A stretch of DNA of 59,628 nucleotides from Blautia sp. MSJ-19 (GCF_018918125.1 NZ_JAHLQA010000047.1:1-59628), one strand, 5' to 3'; numbered from the stretch's first letter, positions 45,229 through 54,186 are shown. Program-made: numbers and translations. The notes: a model not told the origin generated them from the sequence alone.

Positions 45229-46091
45229 AAAAACAGAATATTATTTTTTTCCTGTTTCTGCTTGCGGGATTAGGAGTCCTAAATTATCCTTTTATCAGTC
45301 AGCGGATAAACCAGAGAAATCAGAGCCAGGTCATCTATGGCTACGAAGATGCAGTAGATGATCTGGATAATGAAGATGTAGAAAAGATGTTCCACGACGC
45401 CAACACATACAATGTAGATCTGCTTTCGCAGACGCAGGAGTTGATGGATAGCTTTAATGAATCAGGTGACACGGGCAGAGAAAAAACGACCGATCAGGCA
45501 TATGCCAGATATGAGAGTCTTCTGAATCCATCCGGTAACGGGCTGATGGGATATCTCGAGATTCCTGCGATTGGTGCGGATATGCCGGTGTTTCATGGAA
45601 CGGGAGAACGTGCATTGGAACAGGGTGCGGGGCATCTCTATGGGACTTCCCTTCCGGTTGGCGGGAAGGGATCACATGCGGTTCTGGCAGCACATACCGG
45701 GATTGCTTCCAAAATGCTTTTTACAGATCTTGACCAGTTGAAAGAAGGGGATTGTTTTTATCTTCATATTCTTGGAGAGACCCTTGCCTATCAGGTGGAT
45801 CAGGCAGTGATCGTCCTTCCGGAAGAGACGGAGCTGCTGGAAATAGACAAAAATAAGGATTATGTGACGCTGGTCACCTGCACTCCTTATGGAATCAATT
45901 CTCACCGACTTCTGGTAAGAGGCATGCGGATTCCATACGAGGAAGCGGTGGAGCAGGAAGTTCAGCAGGCAGAATCCGGATTCCGGGTCTGGGGCAGAAG
46001 AGTTTTTGTATTATCGGTACTGTTTCTTTTGGGAGCAGGAATCGTTCTTCTGAAACCTCAGAAAGAAAGGCGGAAAGAAAGTGAAGACTGA
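45225..46091 (+). CDS. Class C-like sortase lacking the lid motif
   Basis: A 288-residue sortase with N-terminal and C-terminal membrane segments. His157 (LAAHTG), Cys219 (TLVTCTPYG) and Arg228 (NSHRLLVRG) are intact. In the region where class C enzymes carry Asp-Pro-Phe/Trp, this protein has an acidic, proline-free stretch (LMDSFNESGDTGREKTTDQ), so the autoinhibitory lid is absent or different. The start at ATG 45225 shares ATGA with the previous stop; an in-frame ATG at 45132 lies inside the first sortase gene. It may attach the adhesin or the small pilin, or anchor the fibre. Confidence 0.9.
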   Translation: MKKQNIIFFLFLLAGLGVLNYPFISQRINQRNQSQVIYGYEDAVDDLDNEDVEKMFHDANTYNVDLLSQTQELMDSFNESGDTGREKTTDQAYARYESLLNPSGNGLMGYLEIPAIGADMPVFHGTGERALEQGAGHLYGTSLPVGGKGSHAVLAAHTGIASKMLFTDLDQLKEGDCFYLHILGETLAYQVDQAVIVLPEETELLEIDKNKDYVTLVTCTPYGINSHRLLVRGMRIPYEEAVEQEVQQAESGFRVWGRRVFVLSVLFLLGAGIVLLKPQKERRKESED

Positions 46092-46830
46092 TTACAGAAA
46101 ATCAGGATACCATGTTCTTCTGCTGCTTTTGCTGATATCGGGACTGCTGTTGGCAATTCCGGTACGGGCAGATGCTGACAGAGGAAACATTACAATAAAT
46201 CTGAATGATATAGGGACGGACAGAGCTTCGGTTGGCTTTCGTCTGTATCAGGTTGCAGATACGGCAGATGGCTATGAGTGGTATTGGAGACTGACAGGTG
46301 TATTTGCAGATGCTCCGGTGGATCTGAATGCACTGGATAAAGCAGATGATTACAGGAAAGCTGCAGAAACACTTGCGTCCTGGAAAGGAAAAGAGTCCGC
46401 AGTCTCCGAAACAGGCAAGACGGATAAAGATGGAAAGCTGACGTTTACAGGACTTCCGATTGGGATTTATCTGATCGAACAGACCGATAAAGCATCGTAT
46501 GGTACAGTCCTTCCGTTTCTGGCGGCAATTCCATCCTGCGAAAAGGAAGGGGCTCTCCAATATGAAGTGACAGCTTATGTGAAGGGTGATTCAACTCCGG
46601 GCGTTTCTGTAAGTCCGGAACCGAATGTGACAGAGACACCTGGAGATTCCGGCAGTGATAATTCATCAAAAGATGGAAGCAAAGCTCCATCAGTCAAAGA
46701 TACAGGTGGCATAAAGAAGAAATCAGCAAAAACAGGAGATTCTTCCCATATTGAATACTATGCTGCTGCGACAGTTCTGGCTGCGGCACTGATTCTTCTG
46801 CTTCTGTATCAAAAACACAGAAGGAAATAA
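46081..46830 (+). CDS. Small ancillary (probably basal) pilin
   Basis: A 249-residue secreted protein. Signal peptide: YHVLLLLLLISGLLLAIPV with a probable cut after VRA. One CnaB-like domain ends with the E-box FTGLPIGIYLIEQT. A Ser/Pro/Thr/Asp-rich linker (residues about 165-205) precedes an atypical sorting signal SAKTGD, a hydrophobic segment and KHRRK. It starts with GTG 46081, overlapping the sortase gene by 11 bases. Gene order and size suit the base subunit that links the fibre to the wall; this is inference. No clear terminator follows. Confidence 0.85.
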   Translation: MKTDYRKSGYHVLLLLLLISGLLLAIPVRADADRGNITINLNDIGTDRASVGFRLYQVADTADGYEWYWRLTGVFADAPVDLNALDKADDYRKAAETLASWKGKESAVSETGKTDKDGKLTFTGLPIGIYLIEQTDKASYGTVLPFLAAIPSCEKEGALQYEVTAYVKGDSTPGVSVSPEPNVTETPGDSGSDNSSKDGSKAPSVKDTGGIKKKSAKTGDSSHIEYYAAATVLAAALILLLLYQKHRRK

Positions 46831-46873
46831 TATCTGTTGTATACAGAAAACAGTAAAGTACGTAAGAAAATAC

Positions 46874-46924
46874 ACATTCAACATAGAATGTCAACTTGTT
46901 CTTACAAATGGAATGTGCTATAAT
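46874..46924 (+). promoter_or_regulatory. Promoter of the lactonase gene with upstream inverted repeat
   Basis: TTGTTC (46896-46901), 17 bases, TATAAT (46919-46924) with an extended TGC before it. ACATTC-N6-GAATGT (46874-46891) lies just upstream of the -35 and could be an activator or repressor site. Confidence 0.65.
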
Positions 46925-46983
46925 TAGGACACCAAATGCGATAGAGCTTTCGCACATATTCATCGAATTTAGGAGGCAGTATA

Positions 46984-48099
46984 ATGGGGAACAAGAAATA
47001 TGTGGCTTATGTGGGAACGTATACCCATGGCAACAGCAAAGGCATTCAGGTCTATGATGTGGATGTAGAGAACGGCAAACTGATCGAACGAGGCGAAGTA
47101 AAGGTCAGTAATGCATCACACACAGCAGTTTCCAAGAATGGTAAGTTCCTGTATTCCATAGAGGACGAGGGTGTTGCGGTATTTGAGCGTGATGATAACG
47201 GAGATCTGACACGTATCAACAGCGTAGGCATCGATGGAATGCGAGGATGTTTTCTTGCTACAGACGTAGACGGCAGATATCTGTATGTGGCCGGATATCA
47301 TGACGGCAAAGTAACAGTAGTACATACACGTCACGATGGAAGTCTTGGACGTATCATGGATGGTGTATTCCATAAGGGTCTTGGAAGTGTTGCAGAGCGT
47401 AACTTCCGTCCGCACGTAAACTGTGTACGTCCGACACCGGACAACAAATATCTCTGTGCGGTTGATAATGGCATTGATCAGGTCAAGATCTACCGGATCA
47501 ATAAGAGACGTCACAAACTGGAACTGGTCGATATCCTGCGTTGTCCGAGAGAGAGTGGACCGAGAATCATCCGTTTCAGTGCAGATGGCAAATATGCTTA
47601 TATTTTGTTTGAGCTGAGCAATGAGATCAAAGTATACAGCTATGATGGAAGTGGAGCCAATCCGGAGTTTGAGCTTCTGCAGAGCGTTTCCACTCTGAGT
47701 AAGAAACATGACAAAGATGCTATTCACAATGCTGCATCTGGTCTGGCACTTGCACCGGACGGTAAGCATCTGTTCTGTACAACAGCCGGTGAGAACACGG
47801 TTTCTATGTATGAGATTGAAGCTGAAACGGGACTTCTGGAGAAGAAATTTACACTTCCGATCAGTGGTGACTATCCGAAAGATCTTGTGATTTTCCCGGA
47901 TAATCAGCATATTGCAGTTGCGAACCATGCAAGCAATTCCATTACTACATTTAAAGTAGATTATGAGAAAAATATCATTGTTATGAATGATAAACCCCAT
48001 AAAGTTGAGACTCCAAACAGTATCCATATGTGGCCGGTGCCGAAGGATTTCGAACCTGTCGCACCGTTATCCGATGAGGAAGATGACGAACAGGAATAA
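46984..48099 (+). CDS. Lactonase family protein (6-phosphogluconolactonase-like beta-propeller)
   Basis: A 371-residue YbhE/Pgl-type seven-bladed propeller. The N-terminus YVAYVGTYTHGNSKGIQVYDVD, FRPHVNCVRPTPDNKYLCAVD and GLALAPDGKHLFCTT are the family repeats. It lacks a signal peptide. Members hydrolyse 6-phosphogluconolactone or other lactones, but many clostridial ones are uncharacterised and no oxidative pentose phosphate gene is nearby. TTAGGAGGCAGTATA precedes the ATG. It is a single-gene unit with its own promoter and terminator. Confidence 0.85.
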   Translation: MGNKKYVAYVGTYTHGNSKGIQVYDVDVENGKLIERGEVKVSNASHTAVSKNGKFLYSIEDEGVAVFERDDNGDLTRINSVGIDGMRGCFLATDVDGRYLYVAGYHDGKVTVVHTRHDGSLGRIMDGVFHKGLGSVAERNFRPHVNCVRPTPDNKYLCAVDNGIDQVKIYRINKRRHKLELVDILRCPRESGPRIIRFSADGKYAYILFELSNEIKVYSYDGSGANPEFELLQSVSTLSKKHDKDAIHNAASGLALAPDGKHLFCTTAGENTVSMYEIEAETGLLEKKFTLPISGDYPKDLVIFPDNQHIAVANHASNSITTFKVDYEKNIIVMNDKPHKVETPNSIHMWPVPKDFEPVAPLSDEEDDEQE

Positions 48100-48122
48100 T
48101 TTCATAAATATCTTTAACCAAA

Positions 48123-48159
48123 GAGATCCCGCAGTTCTGTAAACTGCAGGATCTTTTTT
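48123..48159 (+). terminator. Rho-independent terminator
   Basis: AGATCCCGCAGTT (48124-48136) pairs with AACTGCAGGATCT (48142-48154), followed by T to 48159. It ends the lactonase gene and faces the convergent aroC. Confidence 0.8.
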
Positions 48160-48196
48160 GCAAATATTGGAAAACAGATGTTTATAAACACCGGAT

Positions 48197-49291
48197 CTAT
48201 CTGGAATAAAATTCCTGAATGCGATTCAGACGGGATGTCATGTTGACAAAGAGGGCATCTGTGATTGTAAGCGCACACATGGATTCTACGACAACAACGG
48301 CTCTTGGAACAATGACCGGATCGTGACGTCCGTGAATCTCAAGAGAAATATCTTCTCCCTGACTGGTTACGGTATCCTGTGGCTGGCTGATGGATGGAGT
48401 CGGTTTGATATAAGCGCGCAGGATGATTTCACTGCCATCGCTGATTCCTCCCATGATGCCACCCGCATGATTGCTGGTCTTGACGATCTGACCGTTATCC
48501 ATATGGAAACCATCGTTATCAGAAGATCCATTGCTGCGGGCAACTTCCGTGCCATCACCAATCTCAACAGCTTTGACGGCACCGATAGACATGACTGCCT
48601 GAGCGAGCATGGCATCCAGCTTTTCAAAGACCGGATTGCCAAGGCCTGCCGGAACTCCACTGATCCGGCATTCGATCACACCGCCCGCACTGTCCTGGTT
48701 TTTCATACATTCTTCAAGATAGGTTCCTGCTTTGGCAGCTGCAGCTGCGTCTGGCATGTAAAAAGCATTGTTATTGATTTCTTCCGGTTCAAATTTTGAA
48801 ATGGAAACCGGACCGATGGATTTTGTATAGGTACAGAAAGAAATTCCCATAGAATCCAGGATTTTGGACGCGATCGCACCGGAAGCTACACGTCCGATAG
48901 TCTCTCTTCCGGAAGAACGTCCACCACCACGGTAATCGCGAAAACCATATTTGGCATCAAACGTATAATCCGCATGCCCTGGTCGATAGGAGTATGCGAT
49001 ATTTCCGTAGTCTCTGGAACGCTGGTCTGTATTGCGTACCATCAGTGAAATTGGAGTACCGGTTGTCTTTCCTTCAAATACACCGGACAGGATCTCAACG
49101 AGATCGCCTTCTTTGCGGGCAGTGGTGTATCGGCTCTGGCCCGGTTTACGTCTGTCGAGAAATTTCTGGATATCTTCTTCACAGAGAGAAAGTCCCGCCG
49201 GGCAGCCGTCTACAACAGCCCCAAGTGCTTTTCCATGGGATTCTCCCCAGGTTGTTACGGTAAAATGTGTACCGAAGCTGGATTTATTCAT
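48197..49291 (-). CDS. aroC: Chorismate synthase
   Basis: A 364-residue enzyme that makes chorismate from EPSP using reduced FMN. The family signatures GESHGKALGAVVDGCPAG (near residue 16), RPGHADYTFDAKYGFRDYRGGGRSS and the FMN/substrate-binding RASGR-like GRETIGRVASGAIA are present. GGGAGG precedes the ATG at 49291. It stands alone on the minus strand, divergent from corA. Confidence 0.95.
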   Translation of the reverse strand: MNKSSFGTHFTVTTWGESHGKALGAVVDGCPAGLSLCEEDIQKFLDRRKPGQSRYTTARKEGDLVEILSGVFEGKTTGTPISLMVRNTDQRSRDYGNIAYSYRPGHADYTFDAKYGFRDYRGGGRSSGRETIGRVASGAIASKILDSMGISFCTYTKSIGPVSISKFEPEEINNNAFYMPDAAAAAKAGTYLEECMKNQDSAGGVIECRISGVPAGLGNPVFEKLDAMLAQAVMSIGAVKAVEIGDGTEVARSNGSSDNDGFHMDNGQIVKTSNHAGGIMGGISDGSEIILRAYIKPTPSISQPQDTVTSQGEDISLEIHGRHDPVIVPRAVVVVESMCALTITDALFVNMTSRLNRIQEFYSR

Positions 49292-49419
49292 AAGATTGAG
49301 TCCTCCCTTATTACTGTAGTTAATCTTAACACATTAAATATAGAAAGTCTACCATTTGCACTTTGCCACTTTAATGTATAAATCGGATAAATTTTTTTGT
49401 AAATACAATTCGGTTGGAA

Positions 49420-49448
49420 TTGACAAAAATCCTGCCACATTTTATAAT
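49420..49448 (+). promoter_or_regulatory. Consensus promoter of the corA-like gene
   Basis: TTGACA (49420-49425), exactly 17 bases, TATAAT (49443-49448), about 40 bases before the start codon. It matches the sigma-70 consensus perfectly. Confidence 0.8.
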
Positions 49449-49490
49449 TGACCATATGACCAAAAATGAGAGTGGAAAGGGAGTGTAATC

Positions 49491-50432
49491 GTGGTTAGAA
49501 TGTTTCGTACATCAGACGGAGCTATTCATGAAATTCAGGAACCTCAGGATGGCTGCTGGGTTGCCCTTACAAATCCGACGGCAACAGAGATATTTGAAAT
49601 ATCCGAGCAGTTTCAGATAGAGGTGGATGATCTGAGAGCTCCTCTGGATGAAGAGGAACGCTCACGTATTGAGGTGGAGGATAATTACACTCTGATTCTG
49701 GTTGATGTTCCTATGATCGAGGAGCGTAATGACAAGGACTGGTATGGTACGATTCCGTTGGGTATTATTGTTACAGATAAGATGATCTTTACCGTTTGTC
49801 TGGAGGATACACAGGTTCTGACCAGATTTATGGAAGGCCGTGTGCGTAATTTCTTTACTTATATGAAGACACGCTTTATTCTTCAGATTCTGTATAGAAA
49901 TTCCAGTATGTATCTGCGATATCTGCGTATTATTGACAAGAAGAGCGAGCAGGTTGAGGAAAAACTTCATTTTTCTCCACGAAATCAGGAACTGATCGAG
50001 CTTCTGGAGCTGGAGAAGTCACTGGTATACTTTACGACATCTCTGCGATCCAATGAGGCCGTACTCGAAAAACTGATCAAACTTGAAAGTATCAAGAAAT
50101 ACCCGGAGGATACTGAACTTCTGGAAGATGTTATCATCGAGAATACACAGGCGATTGAAATGGCCAATATCTACAGTGGTATCCTGCAGAGCATGATGGA
50201 TGCATTTGCATCTGTAATTTCCAACAATCTGAATGATGTCATGAAGATTCTGTCAGTGATTACAATCGTCATGAGTATCCCGACGATCATCTTCAGTGCT
50301 TATGGAATGAACCTGGCACCTTCCGGTATGCCTTTTTCAAGTACGATCTGGGGATTCCTGATCGTTATTCTGCTTTCGATTGCAGCCAGTATCATTGCAG
50401 CACTTTTCCTGTCCAAAAAGAAATATTTCTGA
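49491..50432 (+). CDS. corA: CorA-family divalent cation transporter
   Basis: A 313-residue CorA protein: a cytoplasmic alpha/beta domain, a long helix, then two C-terminal membrane segments. The ion-selectivity motif is in SAYGMNLAPSG (the GMN tripeptide), between the two segments, and the tail is the basic SKKKYF. It starts with GTG 49491 after GGAAAGGGAG. It likely imports Mg2+, although CorA relatives may carry Co2+ or Ni2+. Confidence 0.92.
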   Translation: MVRMFRTSDGAIHEIQEPQDGCWVALTNPTATEIFEISEQFQIEVDDLRAPLDEEERSRIEVEDNYTLILVDVPMIEERNDKDWYGTIPLGIIVTDKMIFTVCLEDTQVLTRFMEGRVRNFFTYMKTRFILQILYRNSSMYLRYLRIIDKKSEQVEEKLHFSPRNQELIELLELEKSLVYFTTSLRSNEAVLEKLIKLESIKKYPEDTELLEDVIIENTQAIEMANIYSGILQSMMDAFASVISNNLNDVMKILSVITIVMSIPTIIFSAYGMNLAPSGMPFSSTIWGFLIVILLSIAASIIAALFLSKKKYF

Positions 50433-50495
50433 CAAAGGACAGATTCATCTTTCCGAACAGTATTGATTAACTGAAAAAGGAGAAGAAGTGATTTT

Positions 50496-51377
50496 ATGAA
50501 TTGGATCGATAAACTGGAACGTAAGTTTGGACGTTATGGTGGCGTTCAGAATCTGACTGTCTACATGATTATCTGTTATGTGGTTGGATATCTGCTTACT
50601 TATATGAATCCGTCACTGTTGAGTATGATGAGCCTGGATGTGGGCAAGATTCTGCAGGGACAGGTGTGGAGACTGGTTACATGGGTGATTTACCCGCCGA
50701 GTACGGGGAATTTTCTGTTATTTGCAATCTCTATCCTGTTTTTCTATTATCCGATAGGTACTTCTCTGGAACGTACCTGGGGAAGTTTTCGTTATACGTT
50801 GTATATTTTTTCAGGACTGCTGTTTGTGTTGATTGCAGCGTTTATTACGTATTTCGTAACAGGTGGCTTCCTCGTGATCGATGGGATTACCTATGCGATC
50901 GGAGGCGGTGTATTTACAACTTATTATGTCAGTCTCTCAGTGTTCCTTGCTTATGCGGCATCTTATCCGGATATGCAGATCCTTCTGTGGTTTGTAATTC
51001 CGATCAAAATGAAATGGATGGCATGGGTGTATGGTGCGATTATTGTTTATAATATGGTTTCTTATGTGCGAGTTGGCCTGTGGGTAATGGCTGTTCCAAT
51101 TGTGGCCTCCCTTCTGAATTTTGTGCTGTTTTTCTTCAGTACCAAAAATATGCAGAGGTATAATCCAAAGGAAGTGCAGCGCAGAAGAAAATTCAAGAAA
51201 GCAGTGGCACAGAGCAGGGTTAATCCGGCTACAGGCGGAATCAGCAAACACAAATGTGCAATCTGTGGGCGTACCGAAAAAGACGATCCGAATCTGGAGT
51301 TCCGTTTCTGCTCCAAATGTAACGGAAATTACGAATATTGCCAGGATCATCTGTTTACACATCAACATGTGAAGTAG
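50496..51377 (+). CDS. Rhomboid-fold membrane protein with C-terminal zinc-ribbon-like domain
   Basis: A 293-residue protein with about six membrane segments (residues about 20-210) and landmarks of the rhomboid fold: WRLVTWVIYP in the first loop and the IPIKMKWMAW segment. The catalytic GxSG serine is not visible (GGGVFTTYY lies where it would be expected), so it is probably a non-proteolytic relative. A basic linker precedes the soluble C-terminus, in which CAICG, CSKC and a Cys/His-rich end (YCQDHLFTHQH) should bind zinc. It follows corA by 63 bases. Function unknown. Confidence 0.75.
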   Translation: MNWIDKLERKFGRYGGVQNLTVYMIICYVVGYLLTYMNPSLLSMMSLDVGKILQGQVWRLVTWVIYPPSTGNFLLFAISILFFYYPIGTSLERTWGSFRYTLYIFSGLLFVLIAAFITYFVTGGFLVIDGITYAIGGGVFTTYYVSLSVFLAYAASYPDMQILLWFVIPIKMKWMAWVYGAIIVYNMVSYVRVGLWVMAVPIVASLLNFVLFFFSTKNMQRYNPKEVQRRRKFKKAVAQSRVNPATGGISKHKCAICGRTEKDDPNLEFRFCSKCNGNYEYCQDHLFTHQHVK

Positions 51378-51418
51378 TACAAAATGAGGAGAGATAAAAA
51401 CAACGAGGAGAGTAAATT

Positions 51419-52711
51419 ATGAAAAAAACACCATTTGTAACACTGGAAAAGCTCCAGGAAATCACAGCCAAATATCCGACACCTTTTCATCTTTACGATG
51501 AGAAAGGAATCCGTGAAAATGCAAAAGCATTGAAGGAAGCTTTTGCATGGAATAAAGGATTCAAGGAATTTTTTGCAGTCAAGGCAACCCCAAACCCATA
51601 TCTGATTCAGATTCTTCAGGAATATGGATGTGGATGTGATTGTTCCTCCATGACGGAATTAATGCTTTCTAAGGCAATCGGCTGCAAACAGGGTGATATC
51701 ATGTTTTCTTCCAATGACACACCGGAGGCAGAGTTCCGTTATGCCAATGAAATCGGCGGAATTATCAATCTGGATGATATCACACATATCGAAGCAGTTG
51801 AAAAAGCTGTTGGATATATTCCGAAGACTATCAGTTGTCGTTATAATCCGGGCGGACTGTTCAAAATCAGCAATGATATTATGGATAATCCGGGGGATGC
51901 CAAATATGGTATGACTACTGAACAGATCTTTGAAGCATTCCGTACGTTGAAAGCAAAGGGAGCAGAGAACTTTGGTATTCATGCATTTCTTGCAAGTAAT
52001 ACAGTAACAAATGAATATTATCCAATGCTTGCAAAAGTTATGTTTGAACTTGCTGTGAAGCTTCAGAAAGAAACAGGAGCTCACATTGGATTTATCAATC
52101 TTTCCGGTGGAATCGGTATTCCTTACAGACCAGAACAGACACCGAATGATATTCGCGTGATCGGAGAGGGTGTCCGTAAAGTATACGAAGAAGTTCTTGT
52201 TCCGGCAGGCATGGGCGATGTTGCAATCTATACAGAATTAGGTCGTTTCATGATGGGACCTTACGGATGTCTGGTTACAAAGGCAATCCATGAGAAACAT
52301 ACACACAAAGAATATATTGGCGTAGATGCGTGTGCGGTTAATCTGATGCGCCCGGCGATGTATGGTGCTTATCACCATATTACTGTTATGGGCAAAGAAG
52401 ATCAGCCATGTGATCATCTGTATGATGTAACAGGCTCTCTGTGTGAGAACAATGACAAATTTGCCATTGACCGTTATCTTCCGAAGGTAGATATGGGAGA
52501 TCTTCTTGTGATTCACGATGCAGGTGCACATGGTTTTGCAATGGGCTATAACTATAATGGTAAATTGAAATCTGCAGAAATTCTTCTTCATGAGGATGGC
52601 AGCTTTGAGATGATTCGTCGTGCAGAAACTCCGAGAGATTATTTTGCGACATTTGACTGCTTCCCGATTTATGAGAAGATGCTTGAGGATGAAGAGAAAC
52701 TTTTTAAATAA
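51419..52711 (+). CDS. lysA: Diaminopimelate decarboxylase-like PLP enzyme
   Basis: A 430-residue fold-type III PLP decarboxylase. The PLP lysine is in FFAVKATPNP (Lys51), followed by CDCSSMTEL, FINLSGGIGIPYRPEQ and the substrate loop with YTELGRFMMGPYGCLV; the C-terminal half has DVTGSLCENNDKF with the partner-subunit cysteine. It converts meso-diaminopimelate to lysine. The sequence is somewhat divergent from classical LysA, so a related activity (for example carboxynorspermidine-type decarboxylation) is a lesser possibility. GAGGAGAG precedes the ATG. Confidence 0.85.
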   Translation: MKKTPFVTLEKLQEITAKYPTPFHLYDEKGIRENAKALKEAFAWNKGFKEFFAVKATPNPYLIQILQEYGCGCDCSSMTELMLSKAIGCKQGDIMFSSNDTPEAEFRYANEIGGIINLDDITHIEAVEKAVGYIPKTISCRYNPGGLFKISNDIMDNPGDAKYGMTTEQIFEAFRTLKAKGAENFGIHAFLASNTVTNEYYPMLAKVMFELAVKLQKETGAHIGFINLSGGIGIPYRPEQTPNDIRVIGEGVRKVYEEVLVPAGMGDVAIYTELGRFMMGPYGCLVTKAIHEKHTHKEYIGVDACAVNLMRPAMYGAYHHITVMGKEDQPCDHLYDVTGSLCENNDKFAIDRYLPKVDMGDLLVIHDAGAHGFAMGYNYNGKLKSAEILLHEDGSFEMIRRAETPRDYFATFDCFPIYEKMLEDEEKLFK

Positions 52712-52799
52712 AAAGGCAACTGAAAAGATATAACAAATATTGTTAAGAAAATGCTTGCAGTGTACCGAAAATTGTGGTAATATAATTTTCGGTTCCTGT

Positions 52800-52879
52800 G
52801 CCGCTGTGGCGGAATTGGCAGACGCACTTGACTCAAAATCAAGCGGGAAACCGTGCCGGTTCGAGTCCGGCCAGCGGCA
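52800..52879 (+). tRNA. tRNA-Leu (anticodon CAA)
   Basis: A complete cloverleaf: acceptor GCCGCTG/CAGCGGC with discriminator A, D arm GCGGAATTGGCAGACGC, anticodon arm CTTGA-CTCAAAA-TCAAG with anticodon CAA, an 11-base variable arm CGGGAAACCGT, and T arm GCCGG-TTCGAGT-CCGGC. CCA is not encoded. TATAAT at 52781-52786 is a likely -10. A tyrosine recombinase gene begins at its 3' side, marking it as a probable integration target. Confidence 0.95.
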
Positions 52880-52883
52880 CTCT

Positions 52884-52912
52884 AAAAGCCTTGAATTTTC
52901 AAGGCTTTTTCT
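52884..52912. terminator. Terminator after tRNA-Leu, shared with the integrase 3' end
   Basis: AAAGCCTTGAA (52886-52896) is complementary to TTTTCAAGGCTTT (52896-52908), followed by T. The integrase stop codon lies within the stem, so the convergent genes share it. Confidence 0.75.
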
Positions 52913-53996
52913 TTTTGTGAGAACCTTCGTGAGAACCACCAGATAACAAATCTTCAAAATGTTCGTTCGCGAGCTTGTTCATTTCCTGTGCTTTGTCGGA
53001 TAGAGCATGTCTGTAAACTGCTTTAAGTGTTCCATCATTTCCCCAACCGCCACGCTGCATGATATAAACATCCGGAATTCCCAGAGCATGAAGAATCGAA
53101 GCTGAGTAATGCCTGAGATCATGGAAGCGAAAATGAGGAAGATTACATTTCTTCAAACAGTTTTCAAATTTATCAGTAAGCTGCCCGGGATTCAGATCAA
53201 CAACCCTTCCAGGCCGTTTGGGCAATTTCCTGATTACTTCATCTGGAAAATCAATGTATCGGTCACCCGCAAAAGATTTCGGTGCTTTAATAATCCATTG
53301 GTTATCAATCGTACGGACCATGTTTTTGCAGACATGAACGATATTACCGTTTATATCGGATCGTTCCAGTGCACAGATCTCGCCTCGTCTCATCGGACCA
53401 AAAGCAGCAAGCAAAACGGGAATTTCCAGCTCTGTTCCCTGTACAGCATGCATAAGAATTTTTACTTCTTCGTCAGAAGGTATGTATAATTGAATACGTT
53501 TCTTCTTTGGCAAAGCCGTATTCAGTGCCATAGATGGCCTGTACACACGTATCACAGCAGATATTAAGCCATGGATGTTACGGACGGTTTTAGGGGACAA
53601 TTTGACCGATTCAAGGTTAATCGCTTTCTGGATATCTTCCTGAGTGATGTCTGAAAGCTTTATTTTCATGAGGGATTGGACGTAATTTCGTTGTGTCCCT
53701 CTATAATCCCTGATTGTACATGGAGATAAAATATTTTCTCGTGAAGAGATATAGTCTTCCAGAGCTTCTCCAAACGTAAGTGATTCAGTAGAGGGAGAGT
53801 GATTCTCCTTGCTGGCAGCCCATTCAGCAGCCATCTGTTCGCAAATCCTTTTGCCTCTTTTAGTAGGATCATCACATGTAAAAGATTTCCTGATCTTTCT
53901 TTTTCCGATAGTTCCATCAGGTTTGGTATATTCTTCTGTGTGAGATAATACCTGACACCTCCAGGAACCAGAGGGAAGTTTCTTGGCAGTCGCCAT
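52899..53996 (-). CDS. Tyrosine recombinase (integrase 1), next to tRNA-Leu
   Basis: A 365-residue phage-type integrase. N-terminal arm-binding and SAM-like core-binding regions precede the catalytic domain, in which Arg (FGPMRRGEI), HDLRHYSAS (His-x-x-Arg), the GGWGND region with His/Trp, and the nucleophile Tyr (AVYRHA) are seen. The 3' end points at the tRNA-Leu gene, so the attachment site is probably in or beside that tRNA. GGAAGG precedes the ATG. A very Lys/His-rich C-terminus is encoded inside the shared terminator. Confidence 0.9.
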   Translation of the reverse strand: MATAKKLPSGSWRCQVLSHTEEYTKPDGTIGKRKIRKSFTCDDPTKRGKRICEQMAAEWAASKENHSPSTESLTFGEALEDYISSRENILSPCTIRDYRGTQRNYVQSLMKIKLSDITQEDIQKAINLESVKLSPKTVRNIHGLISAVIRVYRPSMALNTALPKKKRIQLYIPSDEEVKILMHAVQGTELEIPVLLAAFGPMRRGEICALERSDINGNIVHVCKNMVRTIDNQWIIKAPKSFAGDRYIDFPDEVIRKLPKRPGRVVDLNPGQLTDKFENCLKKCNLPHFRFHDLRHYSASILHALGIPDVYIMQRGGWGNDGTLKAVYRHALSDKAQEMNKLANEHFEDLLSGGSHEGSHKKKKP

Positions 53997-54151
53997 AATA
54001 TCACCTTCCTTAAAAAAATTGGGTACATTATTAATAGTTTATCTTATTATTTTTATATGACTTGAAATCCTTGTATTTACTGGGGTTAAGCCTTCCTTTA
54101 TATCTTCTTTCTTTTATTATTTAACATGATTTTTATGTAATATGTTTCTCT

Positions 54152-54176
54152 TAGGTATAAAAGTAGGTATATACCT
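54152..54176. repeat. GTAGGTAT-type repeat beside integrase 2
   Basis: TAGGTATAAAAGTAGGTATA (54152-54171) matches TAGGTATCAAGTAGGTATA (58111-58129) apart from one substitution and a one-base gap. Here it is followed by a perfect AGGTATATACCT palindrome (54165-54176). The two copies bracket the 4-kb module holding integrase 2 to the repressor, and could be arm-type recombinase sites. The rest of the 231 bases between the two integrases holds no gene. Confidence 0.45.
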
Positions 54177-54186
54177 TGATAGGATA

